Positions 1 to 12,041 of a stretch of DNA of 64,000 bases are shown piece by piece. Both the position numbers and the translations under genes were made by a program. The notes under the pieces were generated by a model. The model saw only the letters and a list, made by a program, of their open reading frames with translations, was not told where the DNA came from and made no database searches. Each line of letters opens with the position of its first letter. Within the stretch, counting starts at the first letter, position 1. The stretch is from the NCBI RefSeq assembly GCF_019226825.1, contig NZ_CP076643.1, forward strand, positions 2,108,001-2,172,000, read 5' to 3'. The DNA comes from Vibrio ostreae. GTDB lineage: Bacteria; Pseudomonadota; Gammaproteobacteria; Enterobacterales; Vibrionaceae.

Positions 1-2767
1 ACGTTGCACCAACACCCATCACTTCACCGGTAGAGCGCATTTCAGGGCCAAGCAGCGGGTCAACACCCGGGAACTTGTTAAAAGGCAGCACCACTTCTTT
101 GACTGAGTAGTACGGTGGAATGATCTCTTTGGTGAAACCTTGCTGCTCCAGAGACTGGCCAGCCATGACACGCGCAGCGATTTTCGCCAGCGGTGCACCG
201 GTTGCTTTCGATACGAAAGGCACGGTACGGGCCGCACGCGGGTTCACTTCAATCAGGTAAACTTCGTTGTCTTTGACCGCAAACTGCGTGTTCATCAGAC
301 CACGAACGCCCAGTTCCATCGCCAGTTTCTCAACCTGCTCGCGCATCTTGTCCTGAATTTCCTGGCTCAGCGTGTACGCTGGCAGAGAACATGCCGAGTC
401 ACCAGAGTGAACACCTGCCTGCTCAATGTGCTCCATGATACCGCCGATCACAACGCGCTCGCCGTCACAGATAGCATCGATGTCAACTTCGGTTGCATCA
501 TCCAGGAAACGGTCCAGCAGAACCGGAGACTCGTTCGATACGCTCACCGCCTCGTTGAAGTAACGACGCAGGTCTGCTTCATCATATACGATTTCCATCG
601 CACGGCCGCCCAGCACGTAAGAAGGACGAACCACCAGCGGGAAGCCGATCTCTTTTGATTTCTCAACCGCTTGTTCGATTGCAGTCACGGTCGCGTTTTC
701 TGGCTGTTTCAGACCCAGACGCTCAACCGCGTGCTGGAAACGCTCACGGTCTTCTGCGCGGTCAATCGCATCCGGGCTGGTACCAATGATAGGCACACCT
801 GCCGCTTCCAGCGCACGCGCCAGTTTGAGCGGAGTCTGGCCGCCGTACTGCACGATAACGCCTTTTGGTTTTTCAACGCGTACAATGGCCAGTACATCTT
901 CCAGAGTCACGGGTTCAAAGTACAGACGGTCTGACGTGTCGTAGTCAGTCGATACGGTTTCCGGGTTACAGTTCACCATGATGGTCTCGTAACCGTCTTC
1001 ACGTAGCGCCAGTGACGCATGCACACAGCAATAGTCAAATTCGATACCCTGACCGATACGGTTCGGACCACCGCCCAGAACCATGATTTTGTCTTTGTCA
1101 GTCGGGTTCGCTTCACACTCGTCATCGTAAGATGAGTACATGTACGCAGTGTCAGATGAAAACTCAGCGGCACAGGTATCCACACGTTTGTAAACCGGGT
1201 GAATGTTGAACTGGTCACGCAGACGGCGGATTTCGCTTTCCGCTACGCCCAGCAGAGCAGACAGACGAGCATCCGAGAAGCCTTTGCGCTTCATCGCGCG
1301 CAGTGTGGTCTCAGTCAGACCGGCAAAGCCACCCGCTTTGATGTCATTTTCCATCAGTACCAGTTCTTCAATCTGAACCAGGAACCAACGGTCGATGTTC
1401 GTCAGGTTGAATACACCGTCGACCGACATACCGGCACGGAATGCATCAGCAATGTACCAGATACGCTCGGCACCTGCGTCTTTCAGCTCGTGACGAATCT
1501 TAGTCAGTGCATCCGGAGCATCCAGATCGACCATTTCGTCCAGACCGTTAGCACCCACTTCCAGACCGCGTAGTGCTTTCTGCAGTGATTCTTGCTGGTT
1601 ACGGCCGATCGCCATCACTTCACCGACAGATTTCATCTGCGTGGTCAGACGGTTGTTAGCACCCGCAAATTTCTCGAAGTTAAAGCGAGGAATCTTGGTC
1701 ACAACGTAGTCGATGGTCGGCTCGAACGACGCCGGAGTTGCACCGCCGGTGATGTCGTTCATCAGCTCGTCCAGCGTAAAGCCGACTGCCAGTTTGGCGG
1801 CGACTTTTGCAATCGGGAAACCGGTCGCTTTTGAGGCCAGTGCAGAAGAGCGCGATACACGCGGGTTCATCTCGATGATAACCATACGGCCATCTTTCGG
1901 GTTGATACCAAACTGTACGTTTGAACCACCGGTTTCTACGCCGATTTCGCGCAGAACCGCCAGAGATGCGTTACGCATCAGCTGGTACTCTTTGTCAGTC
2001 AGAGTCTGGGCCGGTGCCACAGTGATCGAGTCACCAGTGTGGATACCCATAGGATCGAAGTTTTCGATCGCACACACGATGATGCAGTTGTCCGCTTTGT
2101 CGCGCACCACTTCCATCTCGTACTCTTTCCAGCCGATCAGAGATTCGTCAATCAGCAGCTCGTTGGTTGGCGACAGGTCCAGACCACGGCGACAGATTTC
2201 TTCAAATTCTTCTTTGTTGTAAGCGATACCGCCGCCGGTACCACCCATAGTGAACGAAGGACGGATGATACATGGGAAACCCACCATATCCAGCACGCGG
2301 TATGCTTCTTCCATTGTCTTCGCGGTATCGGCTCGTGGACACTCCAGGCCGATAGATTTCATCGCTTTATCAAAGCGCGAGCGGTCTTCTGCTTTATCAA
2401 TCGCATCCGCCGTTGCACCGATCATCTCCACGCCGAACTCTTCCAGCACGCCATGTTTTTCCAGCGCCAGCGCACAGTTCAGTGCCGTCTGGCCACCCAT
2501 GGTTGGCAGAATCGCATCCGGACGCTCTTTTTCGATGATCTTACGCACAACTTCCCACTGGATTGGCTCGATGTAAGTCGCATCCGCCATTTCCGGGTCA
2601 GTCATAATGGTCGCCGGGTTAGAGTTGACCAGGATAACGCGGTAACCCTCTTCACGCAGCGCTTTACACGCCTGCGCGCCAGAGTAGTCAAACTCACAAG
2701 CCTGACCGATAACAATTGGACCAGCACCTAAAATCAGAATGCTTTTAATGTCAGTACGTTTTGGCAT
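1..2767 (-). CDS. carB: Carbamoyl-phosphate synthase large subunit, 3' end missing
   Basis: CarB makes carbamoyl phosphate from bicarbonate, ammonia (delivered by CarA) and two ATP, feeding arginine and pyrimidine synthesis. The start is clear: the protein opens [19 protein letters not shown], with GGAG nine bases before the ATG and 16 bases after the carA stop. About 922 codons are present of roughly 1075 in the family, so both ATP-grasp halves are in the window while the C-terminal allosteric (MGS-like) domain lies beyond base 1. The frame is open all the way to the edge. It is co-transcribed with carA. Identification is certain; only the end is unseen. Confidence 0.97.
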   Translation of the reverse strand, partial: MPKRTDIKSILILGAGPIVIGQACEFDYSGAQACKALREEGYRVILVNSNPATIMTDPEMADATYIEPIQWEVVRKIIEKERPDAILPTMGGQTALNCALALEKHGVLEEFGVEMIGATADAIDKAEDRSRFDKAMKSIGLECPRADTAKTMEEAYRVLDMVGFPCIIRPSFTMGGTGGGIAYNKEEFEEICRRGLDLSPTNELLIDESLIGWKEYEMEVVRDKADNCIIVCAIENFDPMGIHTGDSITVAPAQTLTDKEYQLMRNASLAVLREIGVETGGSNVQFGINPKDGRMVIIEMNPRVSRSSALASKATGFPIAKVAAKLAVGFTLDELMNDITGGATPASFEPTIDYVVTKIPRFNFEKFAGANNRLTTQMKSVGEVMAIGRNQQESLQKALRGLEVGANGLDEMVDLDAPDALTKIRHELKDAGAERIWYIADAFRAGMSVDGVFNLTNIDRWFLVQIEELVLMENDIKAGGFAGLTETTLRAMKRKGFSDARLSALLGVAESEIRRLRDQFNIHPVYKRVDTCAAEFSSDTAYMYSSYDDECEANPTDKDKIMVLGGGPNRIGQGIEFDYCCVHASLALREDGYETIMVNCNPETVSTDYDTSDRLYFEPVTLEDVLAIVRVEKPKGVIVQYGGQTPLKLARALEAAGVPIIGTSPDAIDRAEDRERFQHAVERLGLKQPENATVTAIEQAVEKSKEIGFPLVVRPSYVLGGRAMEIVYDEADLRRYFNEAVSVSNESPVLLDRFLDDATEVDIDAICDGERVVIGGIMEHIEQAGVHSGDSACSLPAYTLSQEIQDKMREQVEKLAMELGVRGLMNTQFAVKDNEVYLIEVNPRAARTVPFVSKATGAPLAKIAARVMAGQSLEQQGFTKEIIPPYYSVKEVVLPFNKFPGVDPLLGPEMRSTGEVMGVGAT

Positions 2768-2783
2768 TGTTTACTACTCCAAA

Positions 2784-3923
2784 TTAAGCGCGGTGTTGTT
2801 TAATCAATTCAATGAAGTGGTCGAAAAGCGGTGCCGCATCGTGTGGGCCCGGGCTCGCCTCAGGGTGACCCTGGAAGCTGAATGCCGGCTTGTCCGTACG
2901 GTGGATACCTTGCAGTGAACCATCAAACAGCGATTTATGAGTCGCACGCAGGTTCTCCGGCAGAGTCGCTTCATCGGCCGCAAAACCGTGGTTTTGCGAG
3001 GTGATCATCACGACATTACGATCCAGATCTTTCACCGGGTGGTTAGCACCGTGGTGACCGAACTTCATCTTGACCGTTTTAGCGCCTGAGGCCAGTGCCA
3101 GAATCTGGTGGCCCAGACAGATACCGAAGACCGGCAGACCTTTTTCAAGGAATGTCTTGGTTGCTTCGATAGCGTAAGTACATGGTTCAGGGTCACCCGG
3201 GCCGTTTGACAGGAACACGCCATCCGGATTCAGCGCCAGAACGTCCTCGGCAGACGTTTCAGCCGGAACCACAGTCAGACGACAGCCACGGTCAACCAGC
3301 ATACGCAGGATGTTACGTTTCGCACCGAAATCGTAAGCCACAACGTGGTACGGCAGTTCGCTGTCATCTTTCGCTTCAGGCAGTCCGCCTTCCAGCGTCC
3401 ATGAACCTTGCTTCCATTCGTAAGCTTCTTTCGTCGTTACTACTTTCGCCAAATCCATCCCTTTCAGGCCCGGGAACTCTTGTGCTTTTGCCAGCGCCAG
3501 AGCTTCATCCAGGTTATCGCCTGCCAGAATGCAACCGTTCTGAGCACCTTTTTCACGCAGAATGCGAGTCAGCTTACGGGTATCGATATCCGCAATGCCG
3601 ACGATGTTTTGCGATTTAAGGTAATCAGAAAGGGAACGTTCACTACGGAAGTTAGAAGCGATAAGAGGAAGATCGCGGATCACAAGGCCTTGTGCATGAA
3701 TCTGGGATGATTCTTCATCTTCGGCATTGGTGCCGGTATTGCCAATGTGAGGGTAAGTAAGGGTAACGATTTGTTGAGAATAGGAAGGATCAGTGAGGAT
3801 TTCTTGGTACCCCGTCATCGAGGTATTAAAAACGACTTCACCAACGGACGAACCATCTGCTCCAATGGAAATTCCGTGGAACACTGTCCCATCTTCCAGG
3901 ACTAACAGTGCTGATTTACTCAA
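2784..3923 (-). CDS. carA: Carbamoyl-phosphate synthase small (glutaminase) subunit
   Basis: CarA hydrolyses glutamine and channels the ammonia to CarB. The 379-residue length is normal. The N-terminal half is the CarA-specific domain (opening [17 protein letters not shown]); the C-terminal half is a class I glutamine amidotransferase with the nucleophile Cys in VFGICLGHQ near residue 270 and the His/Glu pair in [10 protein letters not shown] near 355. Translation starts at TTG, supported by GGAGG five bases upstream; the E. coli gene also starts at TTG. It heads the carAB operon, with a sigma-70 promoter and ArgR-like boxes upstream. Confidence 0.98.
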   Translation of the reverse strand: MSKSALLVLEDGTVFHGISIGADGSSVGEVVFNTSMTGYQEILTDPSYSQQIVTLTYPHIGNTGTNAEDEESSQIHAQGLVIRDLPLIASNFRSERSLSDYLKSQNIVGIADIDTRKLTRILREKGAQNGCILAGDNLDEALALAKAQEFPGLKGMDLAKVVTTKEAYEWKQGSWTLEGGLPEAKDDSELPYHVVAYDFGAKRNILRMLVDRGCRLTVVPAETSAEDVLALNPDGVFLSNGPGDPEPCTYAIEATKTFLEKGLPVFGICLGHQILALASGAKTVKMKFGHHGANHPVKDLDRNVVMITSQNHGFAADEATLPENLRATHKSLFDGSLQGIHRTDKPAFSFQGHPEASPGPHDAAPLFDHFIELIKQHRA

Positions 3924-3931
3924 GACAACCT

Positions 3932-3970
3932 CCAGAATAAAAATGCAAAAATTTTAAATTAAACTGCACA
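3932..3970 (-). promoter_or_regulatory. Pair of ARG boxes (probable ArgR operator) before carA
   Basis: On the minus strand the cores TGCAGTTTAATTTA (3955-3968) and TGCATTTTTATTCT (3934-3947) match the ARG-box core TGAATWWWWATTCA at 11 and 12 of 14 positions. As 18-bp boxes they are separated by 3 bp, the usual spacing for an ArgR hexamer on tandem boxes. They lie between the carA promoter and its start codon. ArgR control of carAB is known in E. coli; its use here is inferred. Confidence 0.6.
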
Positions 3971-4028
3971 TTTGCCTTCCTGTTCGCATTTTAACTTTGC
4001 TTTAGGGCATATCAGACAAATTGGCGGT

Positions 4029-4057
4029 ATTCTAATTATCACCGTGACTTCTGTCAA
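4029..4057 (-). promoter_or_regulatory. Sigma-70 promoter of carAB
   Basis: On the minus strand, -35 TTGACA (4052-4057), a 17-base spacer and -10 TAGAAT (4029-4034). This is close to consensus and about 105 bases upstream of the carA start, so transcription should begin near 4022 and run through the ARG boxes. Confidence 0.75.
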
Positions 4058-4370
4058 TAATTGTTCAAAAATAAAATTGGAATTTGACCTGTTACAACGA
4101 AAAATTCACTCAAACACAGCAAAACTACATGTTTTGGCCGGTTTGAGAATTAACTTATGCAGAATTGAATAAAAAACAGCCACACAGAGTCAATCTTGGC
4201 GTTTTTTTTGCTATCCCGATTGAGGCAAACGATAATCTGGATTTTTTAACACATAAAAAATCGATTACATTCCATTTTTTACTTCAAACTAAAATAATAA
4301 GCAGAAAAGTAGTCAGGAAAGACTAAAAAAGGATGAGATGATTTTGCTGAGTTTAACAGAAAGGAAACGA

Positions 4371-4394
4371 ATGCGCCAAGGGGTCTTGGCGCAT
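4371..4394 (-). terminator. Terminator-like hairpin after dapB
   Basis: A perfect 10-bp stem (ATGCGCCAAG / CTTGGCGCAT) with a 4-base loop starts 10 bases past the dapB stop codon. The following minus-strand sequence is only moderately T-rich (TCGTTTCCTTTC), so termination may be partial. Confidence 0.55.
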
Positions 4395-4404
4395 AATTAT
4401 GTAA

Positions 4405-5301
<897 letters not shown>

Positions 5302-5324
5302 CTAGCACTTACTGTGGCTGAGCG

Positions 5325-5723
5325 TTAAGCGAATTCTCTCAGCACGCGCTCCAGCACGGGCACGTTGGCTTCCGGGAAAGGATAGTCTTTCAGATCGGCG
5401 ACTTTAACCCACTGCCCACTTTGTCCTTCACGTCCGTAAGGCTGGCCGTTAAACGCCGTCACCAGGATGAAATCAAACTTGAGTGATTTTTCCGGATAGT
5501 CATATTCCAGGTGCTCGAAACACGCCTGCTCAGTGACTTCAATGCCAATCTCTTCGTTGAGTTCGCGCGTCATCGCCTGTTCAATTGACTCACCCGCTTC
5601 AACTTTGCCGCCGGGAAATTCCCAGAAACCGCCTTTATGCAGGTTATCCGGACGCTTAGTGATAAAAATGTGTGATTGGTCGGGATTAAAAATAATCCCT
5701 GCGACGATATGAATACGTTTCAT
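5325..5723 (-). CDS. mutT: 8-oxo-dGTP diphosphatase, Nudix family
   Basis: MutT removes oxidised 8-oxo-dGTP from the nucleotide pool and so prevents A:T to C:G transversions. The 132-residue protein has a complete Nudix box at residues 39-61: G39, E45, R53-E54, E57-E58 and G60 are all in place. The KGGFWEFPGGK segment just before it is typical of MutT itself rather than other Nudix enzymes. It lies downstream of secA on the same strand, as in enterobacteria, but the secA terminator and a gap of about 280 bases lie between them. Confidence 0.95.
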   Translation of the reverse strand: MKRIHIVAGIIFNPDQSHIFITKRPDNLHKGGFWEFPGGKVEAGESIEQAMTRELNEEIGIEVTEQACFEHLEYDYPEKSLKFDFILVTAFNGQPYGREGQSGQWVKVADLKDYPFPEANVPVLERVLREFA

Positions 5724-5962
5724 ATAAATTCCTGTGCATTAGAACTCGGAGCTCACTATTGACCGACTAGATTATCGCTCAAGATGTGAAAGTCCAGAGT
5801 TAGCTGCGCCCGGCCGTTATCATCTGAGATCAGGCTGAGCATAAATATGCAACAGATTGTGTTATAAAAAACTCATCAGAGAAAGTGGGCTTAGCAACAA
5901 AGCCATGACCCTCTCTGTAAACGGGCGGGCAATCTCAAAACACTGACCAGCAGACCAACAGA

Positions 5963-5992
5963 CAAAAAAAGAGCCGCCCTGGGGCGACTCTC
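5963..5992 (-). terminator. Rho-independent terminator of secA
   Basis: On the minus strand AGAGTCGCC, loop CCAG, GGCGGCTCT (one mismatched or wobble pair) is followed by seven T, about 15 bases past the secA stop codon. Confidence 0.85.
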
Positions 5993-6006
5993 TGTTTCAA
6001 TCAGGA

Positions 6007-8721
6007 TCAGGCAATCTTGCCATGACACTGTTTGTATTTTTTACCACTGCCACACGGACAAGGTTCGTTGCGACCGACTTTACGCTCGTCACGCACTTGT
6101 GGCTGATGATCATTCGGCTCGTCGTCGGAACCATCCACGCTCTGGTGCTGAGCCTGAGCCAGACGTGCCGCTTCTTCAGCCTGCACCCGGCGCTGCTCTT
6201 CCATGCGTTCCACTTCTTCCTGCTGCTGAACACGAACTTTGGACAGAATCATGATCACATCAGATTTCAGTGAATCAAGCAGACCTTCAAACAGTTCAAA
6301 CGACTCGCGTTTGTACTCCTGTTTCGGGTTTTTCTGCGCGTAACCACGCAGGTGAATGCCCTGACGCAGGTGATCCATCGCCGCCAGATGCTCTTTCCAC
6401 AGCGTATCCAGAGTCTGCAGCATCACCGATTTCTCGAAGTTGCGCATTACAGATTCGCCCACTGCGGCTTCTTTCTGCTGGTAAACGGTGACCGCCTGCT
6501 CAAGGATACGCTCACGCAGCGCTTCTTCGTACAGTTTGTCGTCGTTATCCAGCCATTCCTGCAGCGGCAGTTCCAGATCAAAGTCGTTTTTGAGGCGATC
6601 CTGCAGGCCGGTGATATCCCACATATCTTCCAGTGACTGCGGCGGGATGTATTCATCAATCACAGCCGTCAATACATCGATACGGTTTTGTTCAATCATC
6701 TCACTGATGTTGTCTGCCACCATCAGCTCATCACGCAGCTCGTACACCACTTTACGCTGGTCGTTTGCCACATCATCGTATTCCAGCAGCTGCTTACGAA
6801 TATCGAAGTTGCGGCCTTCCACTTTACGCTGGGCCTTTTCGATCGAGCGCGACAGCATCTTGCTTTCGATCGCTTCGCCTTCTTCCATACCGCTCTGGAT
6901 CAGGCTCGCCATCCGATCTGAGGTGAAGATACGCAACAGGGTATCTTCCATCGACAGATAGAATCGGGTTGAACCCGCATCCCCCTGACGACCGGCACGA
7001 CCACGTAACTGGTTATCGATACGACGTGATTCGTGACGCTCAGTACCGATAATGTGCAGACCACCGGATGCCAGTACCGCATCGTGCACCTGTTTCCACT
7101 CTGCTTTGATCTCGGCAATCTGTTCCGGAGTCGGGTTATCCAGCGTCTCAACTTTAGACTGCCAGCTGCCACCCAGCACGATATCGGTACCACGACCGGC
7201 CATGTTGGTCGCGATAGTCACCGAACCTGGTTTACCCGCTTCCGCAACGATTTCCGCTTCTTTTTCGTGGAACTTGGCGTTCAGCACGTTGTGCTTGATG
7301 TTGTCTTTCTTCAGCGCGTTGGAGAGCAGTTCCGACTTTTCAATCGATACCGTACCCACCAGTACCGGCTGGCCTTTTTCGACCCGTGCCTTGATGTCTT
7401 CTTTAATCGCGGCAAATTTTTCTAATTCGGTACGGTACACCACATCCGGCATATCGTTACGAATCATTGGTTTGTTGGTTGGAATCACCACAGTTTCCAG
7501 ACCGTAGATCGACTGAAACTCGAACGCTTCAGTATCTGCAGTACCCGTCATACCCGACAGTTTTTCGTACAGACGGAAGAAGTTCTGGAACGTAATCGAA
7601 GCCAGAGTCTGGTTTTCGTTCTGGATCTTCACGCCTTCTTTGGCTTCCACCGCCTGGTGCAGGCCATCCGACCAGCGACGACCCGGCATGGTACGACCGG
7701 TGTGTTCGTCAACAATGACCACTTCGCCATTGTCCGTCACGATGTAATCGACGTTCTTCTCAAACAGAACGTGAGCGCGCAGTGCCGCGTTCACATGGTG
7801 CAGCAGGCTGATGTTAGCTGGCGAGTAAAGGGTATCACCCTCTTCCATCAGGCCATTGTTGATCAGCAGCTCTTCGACATATTCCTGACCGGTCTCGGTC
7901 AGATAAACCTGTTTGGATTTTTCATCCACGGTGTAGTGACCGTCACCACGGTACTCTTCCGAATCCTCTTTATCCTGCAGCTTCAGGTGCGGGATCAGAG
8001 TATTAATCTTAGTGTACAGCTCAGAACTGTCTTCTGCCGGACCGGAAATGATCAGCGGAGTACGCGCTTCATCGATCAGGATCGAGTCCACTTCATCGAC
8101 CACAGCAAAGAAACGTTCACGCTGCACACGGTCTTCCACACGGAAGGCCATGTTGTCACGCAGGTAGTCAAAACCGAATTCGTTGTTGGTGCCGTACAGG
8201 ATATCCGCTTGATACGCTTCTTTTTTCTCTTGTGGTGGCATGTTCGGTACGTTGACGCCGACGGTCATACCGAGAAATTCGAACAGCGCACGGTTGGTTT
8301 CCGCGTCGCGTTTAGCCAGATAGTCGTTGACGGTGACAATATGCACGCCTTTACCGGGCAGCGCATTCAGATAAGCCGGCAGGGTTGCGGTCAGGGTTTT
8401 ACCTTCACCGGTACGCATCTCTGCGATTTGGCCGGCATTAAGCACCATGCCACCAATAAGCTGCACGTCGAAATGACGCATGCCAAAGACACGTTTAGAG
8501 GCTTCACGTACGGTTGCAAAGGCTTCTGGAAGGAGTTGGTCGAGCGATTCGCCCTGTTCAATACGTTGACGGAATTCGACGGTCTTGGCTTTTAGTTCAT
8601 CGTCAGAAAGTGTTTCAAATGCAGGTTCGTAGTTGTTGATCTCTTTTACGATTTTTCTTAAGCGACGCAATGTACGGTCATTGCGGCTGCCAACCACTTT
8701 GGTCAGTAACTTAGTTATCAT
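6007..8721 (-). CDS. secA: Preprotein translocase ATPase SecA
   Basis: SecA is the motor that drives unfolded preproteins through SecYEG. At 904 residues it is full length. Visible landmarks are the Walker A motif MRTGEGKT (about 102-109), the DEAD-like Walker B VVDEVDS, the second nucleotide-binding segment with [14 protein letters not shown], and the C-terminal zinc and SecB-binding tail [18 protein letters not shown] see no secM-like gene upstream; the upstream neighbour is the divergent dciA, so a SecM-type arrest control is not evident. Confidence 0.99.
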   Translation of the reverse strand: MITKLLTKVVGSRNDRTLRRLRKIVKEINNYEPAFETLSDDELKAKTVEFRQRIEQGESLDQLLPEAFATVREASKRVFGMRHFDVQLIGGMVLNAGQIAEMRTGEGKTLTATLPAYLNALPGKGVHIVTVNDYLAKRDAETNRALFEFLGMTVGVNVPNMPPQEKKEAYQADILYGTNNEFGFDYLRDNMAFRVEDRVQRERFFAVVDEVDSILIDEARTPLIISGPAEDSSELYTKINTLIPHLKLQDKEDSEEYRGDGHYTVDEKSKQVYLTETGQEYVEELLINNGLMEEGDTLYSPANISLLHHVNAALRAHVLFEKNVDYIVTDNGEVVIVDEHTGRTMPGRRWSDGLHQAVEAKEGVKIQNENQTLASITFQNFFRLYEKLSGMTGTADTEAFEFQSIYGLETVVIPTNKPMIRNDMPDVVYRTELEKFAAIKEDIKARVEKGQPVLVGTVSIEKSELLSNALKKDNIKHNVLNAKFHEKEAEIVAEAGKPGSVTIATNMAGRGTDIVLGGSWQSKVETLDNPTPEQIAEIKAEWKQVHDAVLASGGLHIIGTERHESRRIDNQLRGRAGRQGDAGSTRFYLSMEDTLLRIFTSDRMASLIQSGMEEGEAIESKMLSRSIEKAQRKVEGRNFDIRKQLLEYDDVANDQRKVVYELRDELMVADNISEMIEQNRIDVLTAVIDEYIPPQSLEDMWDITGLQDRLKNDFDLELPLQEWLDNDDKLYEEALRERILEQAVTVYQQKEAAVGESVMRNFEKSVMLQTLDTLWKEHLAAMDHLRQGIHLRGYAQKNPKQEYKRESFELFEGLLDSLKSDVIMILSKVRVQQQEEVERMEEQRRVQAEEAARLAQAQHQSVDGSDDEPNDHQPQVRDERKVGRNEPCPCGSGKKYKQCHGKIA

Positions 8722-9112
8722 TGATGTGAATCTCTCTTTACTTCGATCATCCCGATCTACTTAATGCCTTTGTAGTGTCTACCTAATTTCAACTAAGGAT
8801 ACTGAGGTATGTCATGTATCTTGGGATATTGTGATGGTGACGCGTATTTTCAAGGCAGTAAATGAATTAAGTGGCGCCTAGTTTAGAGAATTTTTGTCCG
8901 AACAACCATGCTCAAACCCGTTTGTTTACAGCAAGCTTACTAATTTGTGCGCTCAAGCCACTGTTTAGTGCGTCATTGGTCATCAAAGCGCACTGCAGCA
9001 GGCCGGTTGATGCCGGTGTGTAGCGCTCAACTGCCGGGCGCTTCTGGCTCAGTGCAGATCCATTTTCGTTCAGGGCCGATAACAGTTAGAATAAAACCAG
9101 ACCCATTACCGG
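8722..9112. other. secA-dciA divergent intergenic region
   Basis: This 391-bp gap lies between two divergent genes and must hold the secA promoter (minus) and the dciA promoter (plus). I could not settle on clear -35/-10 pairs. No conserved coding frame is seen, including no SecM-like stalling peptide. Confidence 0.6.
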
Positions 9113-9580
9113 ATGCACCCGATGCGCGATCACCGCCCGACCAACACTGAAGAACTGCTCGAAGCATCGCGACTCAAGCAGGTGCAAGAGCATGCCAAAG
9201 AAATTCTCCAGCTCAATCAAATCCTCACAACGCTGTTGCCACGCGGCACGGAAAAGCATGTGCGCGCCGCCAACATCCGCGGTGGCCATCTGATCCTCGA
9301 AGCCGCCAGCGCGGCGATCAAAATGAAGATCGACTACGATCGTCTGTCACTACTCAATCAGCTGCGCGCGCAAGGCTTTGGGCGCTTGATCAGCATAGAG
9401 ATCCGGATCAACCCGGCTCTCTATCGCGGCAATTCTGCCGCGGCGGCAAAAAAAGACGAGGCAAAAGCTCGCCCTCCCCTGACTGATCATGCCGCCCATG
9501 TGTTGATGACCATCGCCGAAAATGCGTCACCCAAAGTGCGTAAGCGACTAGAAAGCCTGGCCAAACTTGCCAAAAAGTAG
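9113..9580 (+). CDS. dciA: DciA-type helicase loader/operator (DUF721)
   Basis: DciA proteins help load the replicative helicase DnaB in bacteria that lack the phage-derived DnaC, and Vibrio is a known DciA genus. The 155-residue protein has the DUF721 N-terminal KH-like fold (about residues 20-110, with LNQILTTLLPRGTEKHVRAA) and a basic, Ala/Lys-rich tail (about 110-155) that fits the disordered C-terminal half of the family. The start is uncertain: the ATG at 9122 (MRDHRPTNTEEL) is equally possible and neither has a strong ribosome binding site. It is isolated between divergent secA and convergent lpxC. Confidence 0.85.
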   Translation: MHPMRDHRPTNTEELLEASRLKQVQEHAKEILQLNQILTTLLPRGTEKHVRAANIRGGHLILEAASAAIKMKIDYDRLSLLNQLRAQGFGRLISIEIRINPALYRGNSAAAAKKDEAKARPPLTDHAAHVLMTIAENASPKVRKRLESLAKLAKK

Positions 9581-9710
9581 TCATCCGCCAAAGGGAAAGC
9601 ACGGTAACGGATGCCAGTCGCTGTCTATGCCAATAGCTGCGTAACTCATACCTTATATGTAAGCAATACCGATAGCTGTGTAAATCCTACCAAGCGCCAA
9701 ATTTCAGACA

Positions 9711-9741
9711 CAAAAAAGCCAGACCTGAGTCTGGCTTTATT
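9711..9741. terminator. Bidirectional terminator between dciA and lpxC
   Basis: GCCAGAC, loop CTGA, GTCTGGC is flanked by six A on the left and a T-rich run on the right, so it can end lpxC on the minus strand and dciA on the plus strand. Confidence 0.85.
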
Positions 9742-9781
9742 ATTCTTTCGACCTGATGACAGGCTTTCAAGCGCTGATGCG

Positions 9782-10699
9782 TTAAGCAATCACCATGTTT
9801 GGTTCTGCAAATGCCACCGGAGAGCCCACTTCTTCTTCGAAGGTCGCCCATTCCCACGCTTCCTGATCCGCCAGTACTGCGCGCAGCAACTGGTTATTCA
9901 GACCGTGGCCCGATTTGTAGGCACAGAATTCACCGACAATCGCGTGTCCGCTCATGTACAGGTCGCCGATTGCGTCCAGGACTTTATGGGTCACGAATTC
10001 GTTGGCAAAACGCAGGCCTTCTTCGTTCAGAATGCGGTAATCATCCAGTACGATAGCACAATCGAAGCTACCACCCAGACACAGGTTCTGTGACTGTAAG
10101 TATTCGATATCACGCATGAAACCAAAGGTACGTGCACGGGAAATCTCTTTTACAAAGCCTTGCGATGAGAAGTCGAACACCAGATGCTGTTCGTCACCAT
10201 CAATCGCCGGGTGATTGAATTCGATTTCGAAGTCCATTTTGAAGCCGTTATGCGGGCGCAGTTCCGCCCACTTGTCGCCGTCTTCAATGCGAACTGGTTT
10301 CTTAATACGAATGAATCGCTTAGGTGCGTTCAACGTTTCTACGCCCGCTTGTTGCAGCAGGTATACAAACGGACTCGCACTACCGTCCATAATCGGAATT
10401 TCCGGCGCATCCACTTCAACGATCACGTTGTCGATGCCCATACCCGCTAACGCTGCGCTCAGGTGCTCAACGGTAGAGATACGAATGCCTTCGTCATTCA
10501 CCAGAGCGGTACACAACATGGTGTCACGTACAGATTCTGGGTCAGCCGGGAAATCCACTGGTGGATTTACGTCAGTACGACGGTAAACGATACCCGTGTT
10601 TGCAGCAGCTGGGCGAAGAGTTAACGTGACCTTACGACCAGAGTGAAGTCCCACCCCAGTTGTTTTCACTATTTCTTTCAGTGTACGTTGTCTAATCAT
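9782..10699 (-). CDS. lpxC: UDP-3-O-acyl-N-acetylglucosamine deacetylase
   Basis: LpxC carries out the committed step of lipid A synthesis, a zinc-dependent deacetylation in the cytoplasm. The 305-residue protein keeps E78-H79 in [10 protein letters not shown], the zinc ligands in HKVLDAIGD (near 238-242), and the catalytic His in YKSGHGLNN (near 265). It is the last gene of the dcw run but has its own promoter just upstream (10755-10782), so it can be expressed apart from ftsZ. Confidence 0.98.
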   Translation of the reverse strand: MIRQRTLKEIVKTTGVGLHSGRKVTLTLRPAAANTGIVYRRTDVNPPVDFPADPESVRDTMLCTALVNDEGIRISTVEHLSAALAGMGIDNVIVEVDAPEIPIMDGSASPFVYLLQQAGVETLNAPKRFIRIKKPVRIEDGDKWAELRPHNGFKMDFEIEFNHPAIDGDEQHLVFDFSSQGFVKEISRARTFGFMRDIEYLQSQNLCLGGSFDCAIVLDDYRILNEEGLRFANEFVTHKVLDAIGDLYMSGHAIVGEFCAYKSGHGLNNQLLRAVLADQEAWEWATFEEEVGSPVAFAEPNMVIA

Positions 10700-10754
10700 C
10701 TACTTGCCTCTAAATCGATGCCACAAAGCTCGGCCGATATACTTACCGACCGAC

Positions 10755-10782
10755 ATCCTACCAGAATTTTGAACAGTGTCAA
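10755..10782 (-). promoter_or_regulatory. Promoter of lpxC
   Basis: On the minus strand TTGACA (10777-10782), 16 bases, TAGGAT (10755-10760), in the 97-bp gap between ftsZ and lpxC. The -35 is perfect consensus and the -10 matches 4 of 6. Confidence 0.65.
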
Positions 10783-10796
10783 ATTGTGGCGAGATT

Positions 10797-12011
10797 CTAA
10801 TCAGCCTGACGACGTAAGAAAGCCGGGATATCCAGATATCCGTTTTCTTTCTCTTGCTTAGGCGCAGTGCTTTGGCTTGCTGAAGCAGACGCTGAGCTCT
10901 GAGCCGGTGCTGGCTGAGTTTTCACTTCTACTTTTTCTTGCAAAGGTTGTGCCGGTTTTTCTTCCACTTTCGCTGCGACTGCCGCTTGTTGTGGTTGAGC
11001 TGCCTGCGCAGGTTTCGCTTTACCGCCGGCGACCAGAGTGATATCCGGTTTACGCTCGTTGCCGATACCTGTGGCAACAACCGTTACGCGAATCTCTTCA
11101 GCCATATCCGGATCCAGAGAAGTACCGATCACGACAGTCGCATTGTCAGAAGCAAATGCTTTAACAGTGTTACCAACCGTTTCGAACTCATCCAGACGCA
11201 TATCCAGACCTGCGGTAATGTTAACCAGTACGCCTCGCGCGCCAGCCAGGTCGATATCTTCCAGCAGTGGGCTGGAAATCGCCATTTCGGCCGCTTCTTC
11301 AGCACGGTCTTCACCTTTCGCAACACCGCTACCCATCATGGCGTGACCCATTTCCGACATTACGGTACGTACGTCCGCAAAGTCGACGTTGATCATACCC
11401 GGACGAGTAATCAGTTCTGCGATACCTTGTACTGCATTCTTAAGTACGTCGTTCGCGCTGGCAAAGGCTTCAAGTAAAGTGATCCCACGACCCAGTACTT
11501 TCAGTAGTTTTTCGTTTGGAATAGTGATCAGAGAGTCAACATGCTTAGACAGCTCTTCAATCCCCTGTTCCGCGAACGAAAGACGTTTTTTACCTTCAAA
11601 GCTGAATGGCTTGGTCACTACAGCAACGGTCAGGATGCCAAGTTCTTTAGCCACTTCCGCAATCACAGGAGCAGCACCGGTACCGGTACCGCCACCCATA
11701 CCAGCGGCGACAAATACCATATCGGCACCTTCGAGAACTTCTTTAATACGTTCTCTGTCTTCGAGAGCTGCATCACGTCCTACTTGCGGATTAGCACCCG
11801 CACCCAGGCCTTTGGTGATATCGCCACCGATTTGAATGACTGTGCTTACGCTGGTTTTACGAAGCGCTTGTGCATCTGTATTGATACTGATGAATTCCAC
11901 GCCTTCGATGGACTCACGTACCATGTGTTCAACGGCGTTACCACCGCCACCACCAACCCCAACGACTTTGATTACAGCTTCGTCAGACATTTCCATCATC
12001 GGTTCAAACAT
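10797..12011 (-). CDS. ftsZ: Cell division protein FtsZ
   Basis: FtsZ is the tubulin-like GTPase that polymerises into the Z-ring at midcell. The 404-residue protein has the tubulin signature GGGTGTG at residues 106-112 in the GTPase domain, a Gln/Ala/Pro-rich linker (about 325-390) and the conserved C-terminal peptide DIPAFLRRQ that binds FtsA and ZipA. The start [10 protein letters not shown] is standard for the group. It follows ftsA by 30 bases. Confidence 0.99.
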   Translation of the reverse strand: MFEPMMEMSDEAVIKVVGVGGGGGNAVEHMVRESIEGVEFISINTDAQALRKTSVSTVIQIGGDITKGLGAGANPQVGRDAALEDRERIKEVLEGADMVFVAAGMGGGTGTGAAPVIAEVAKELGILTVAVVTKPFSFEGKKRLSFAEQGIEELSKHVDSLITIPNEKLLKVLGRGITLLEAFASANDVLKNAVQGIAELITRPGMINVDFADVRTVMSEMGHAMMGSGVAKGEDRAEEAAEMAISSPLLEDIDLAGARGVLVNITAGLDMRLDEFETVGNTVKAFASDNATVVIGTSLDPDMAEEIRVTVVATGIGNERKPDITLVAGGKAKPAQAAQPQQAAVAAKVEEKPAQPLQEKVEVKTQPAPAQSSASASASQSTAPKQEKENGYLDIPAFLRRQAD

Positions 12012-12041
12012 GTGTTATCTCCGTTTTTCCTGCAACTCAGG

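Larger units (their letters stand above)
3924..4404. other. carA upstream region, 481-bp intergenic
   Basis: No gene is seen between carA and the 3' end of dapB, both on the minus strand. It holds, from high to low coordinate, a dapB terminator-like hairpin (4371-4394), an AT-rich stretch, a strong carA promoter (4029-4057) and two ArgR-like boxes (3932-3970) next to the carA ribosome binding site. Small open frames here show no family features. Confidence 0.8.

Noticed and set aside
7657..8595. A 312-codon plus-strand frame opposite secA
   Set aside because: Antisense to secA, no family features, His/Phe/Val-rich shadow composition.
8722..9112. A secM-like arrest peptide gene upstream of secA
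   Set aside because: No same-strand small frame with a plausible signal sequence and stalling motif is present before secA; the neighbour is the divergent dciA.
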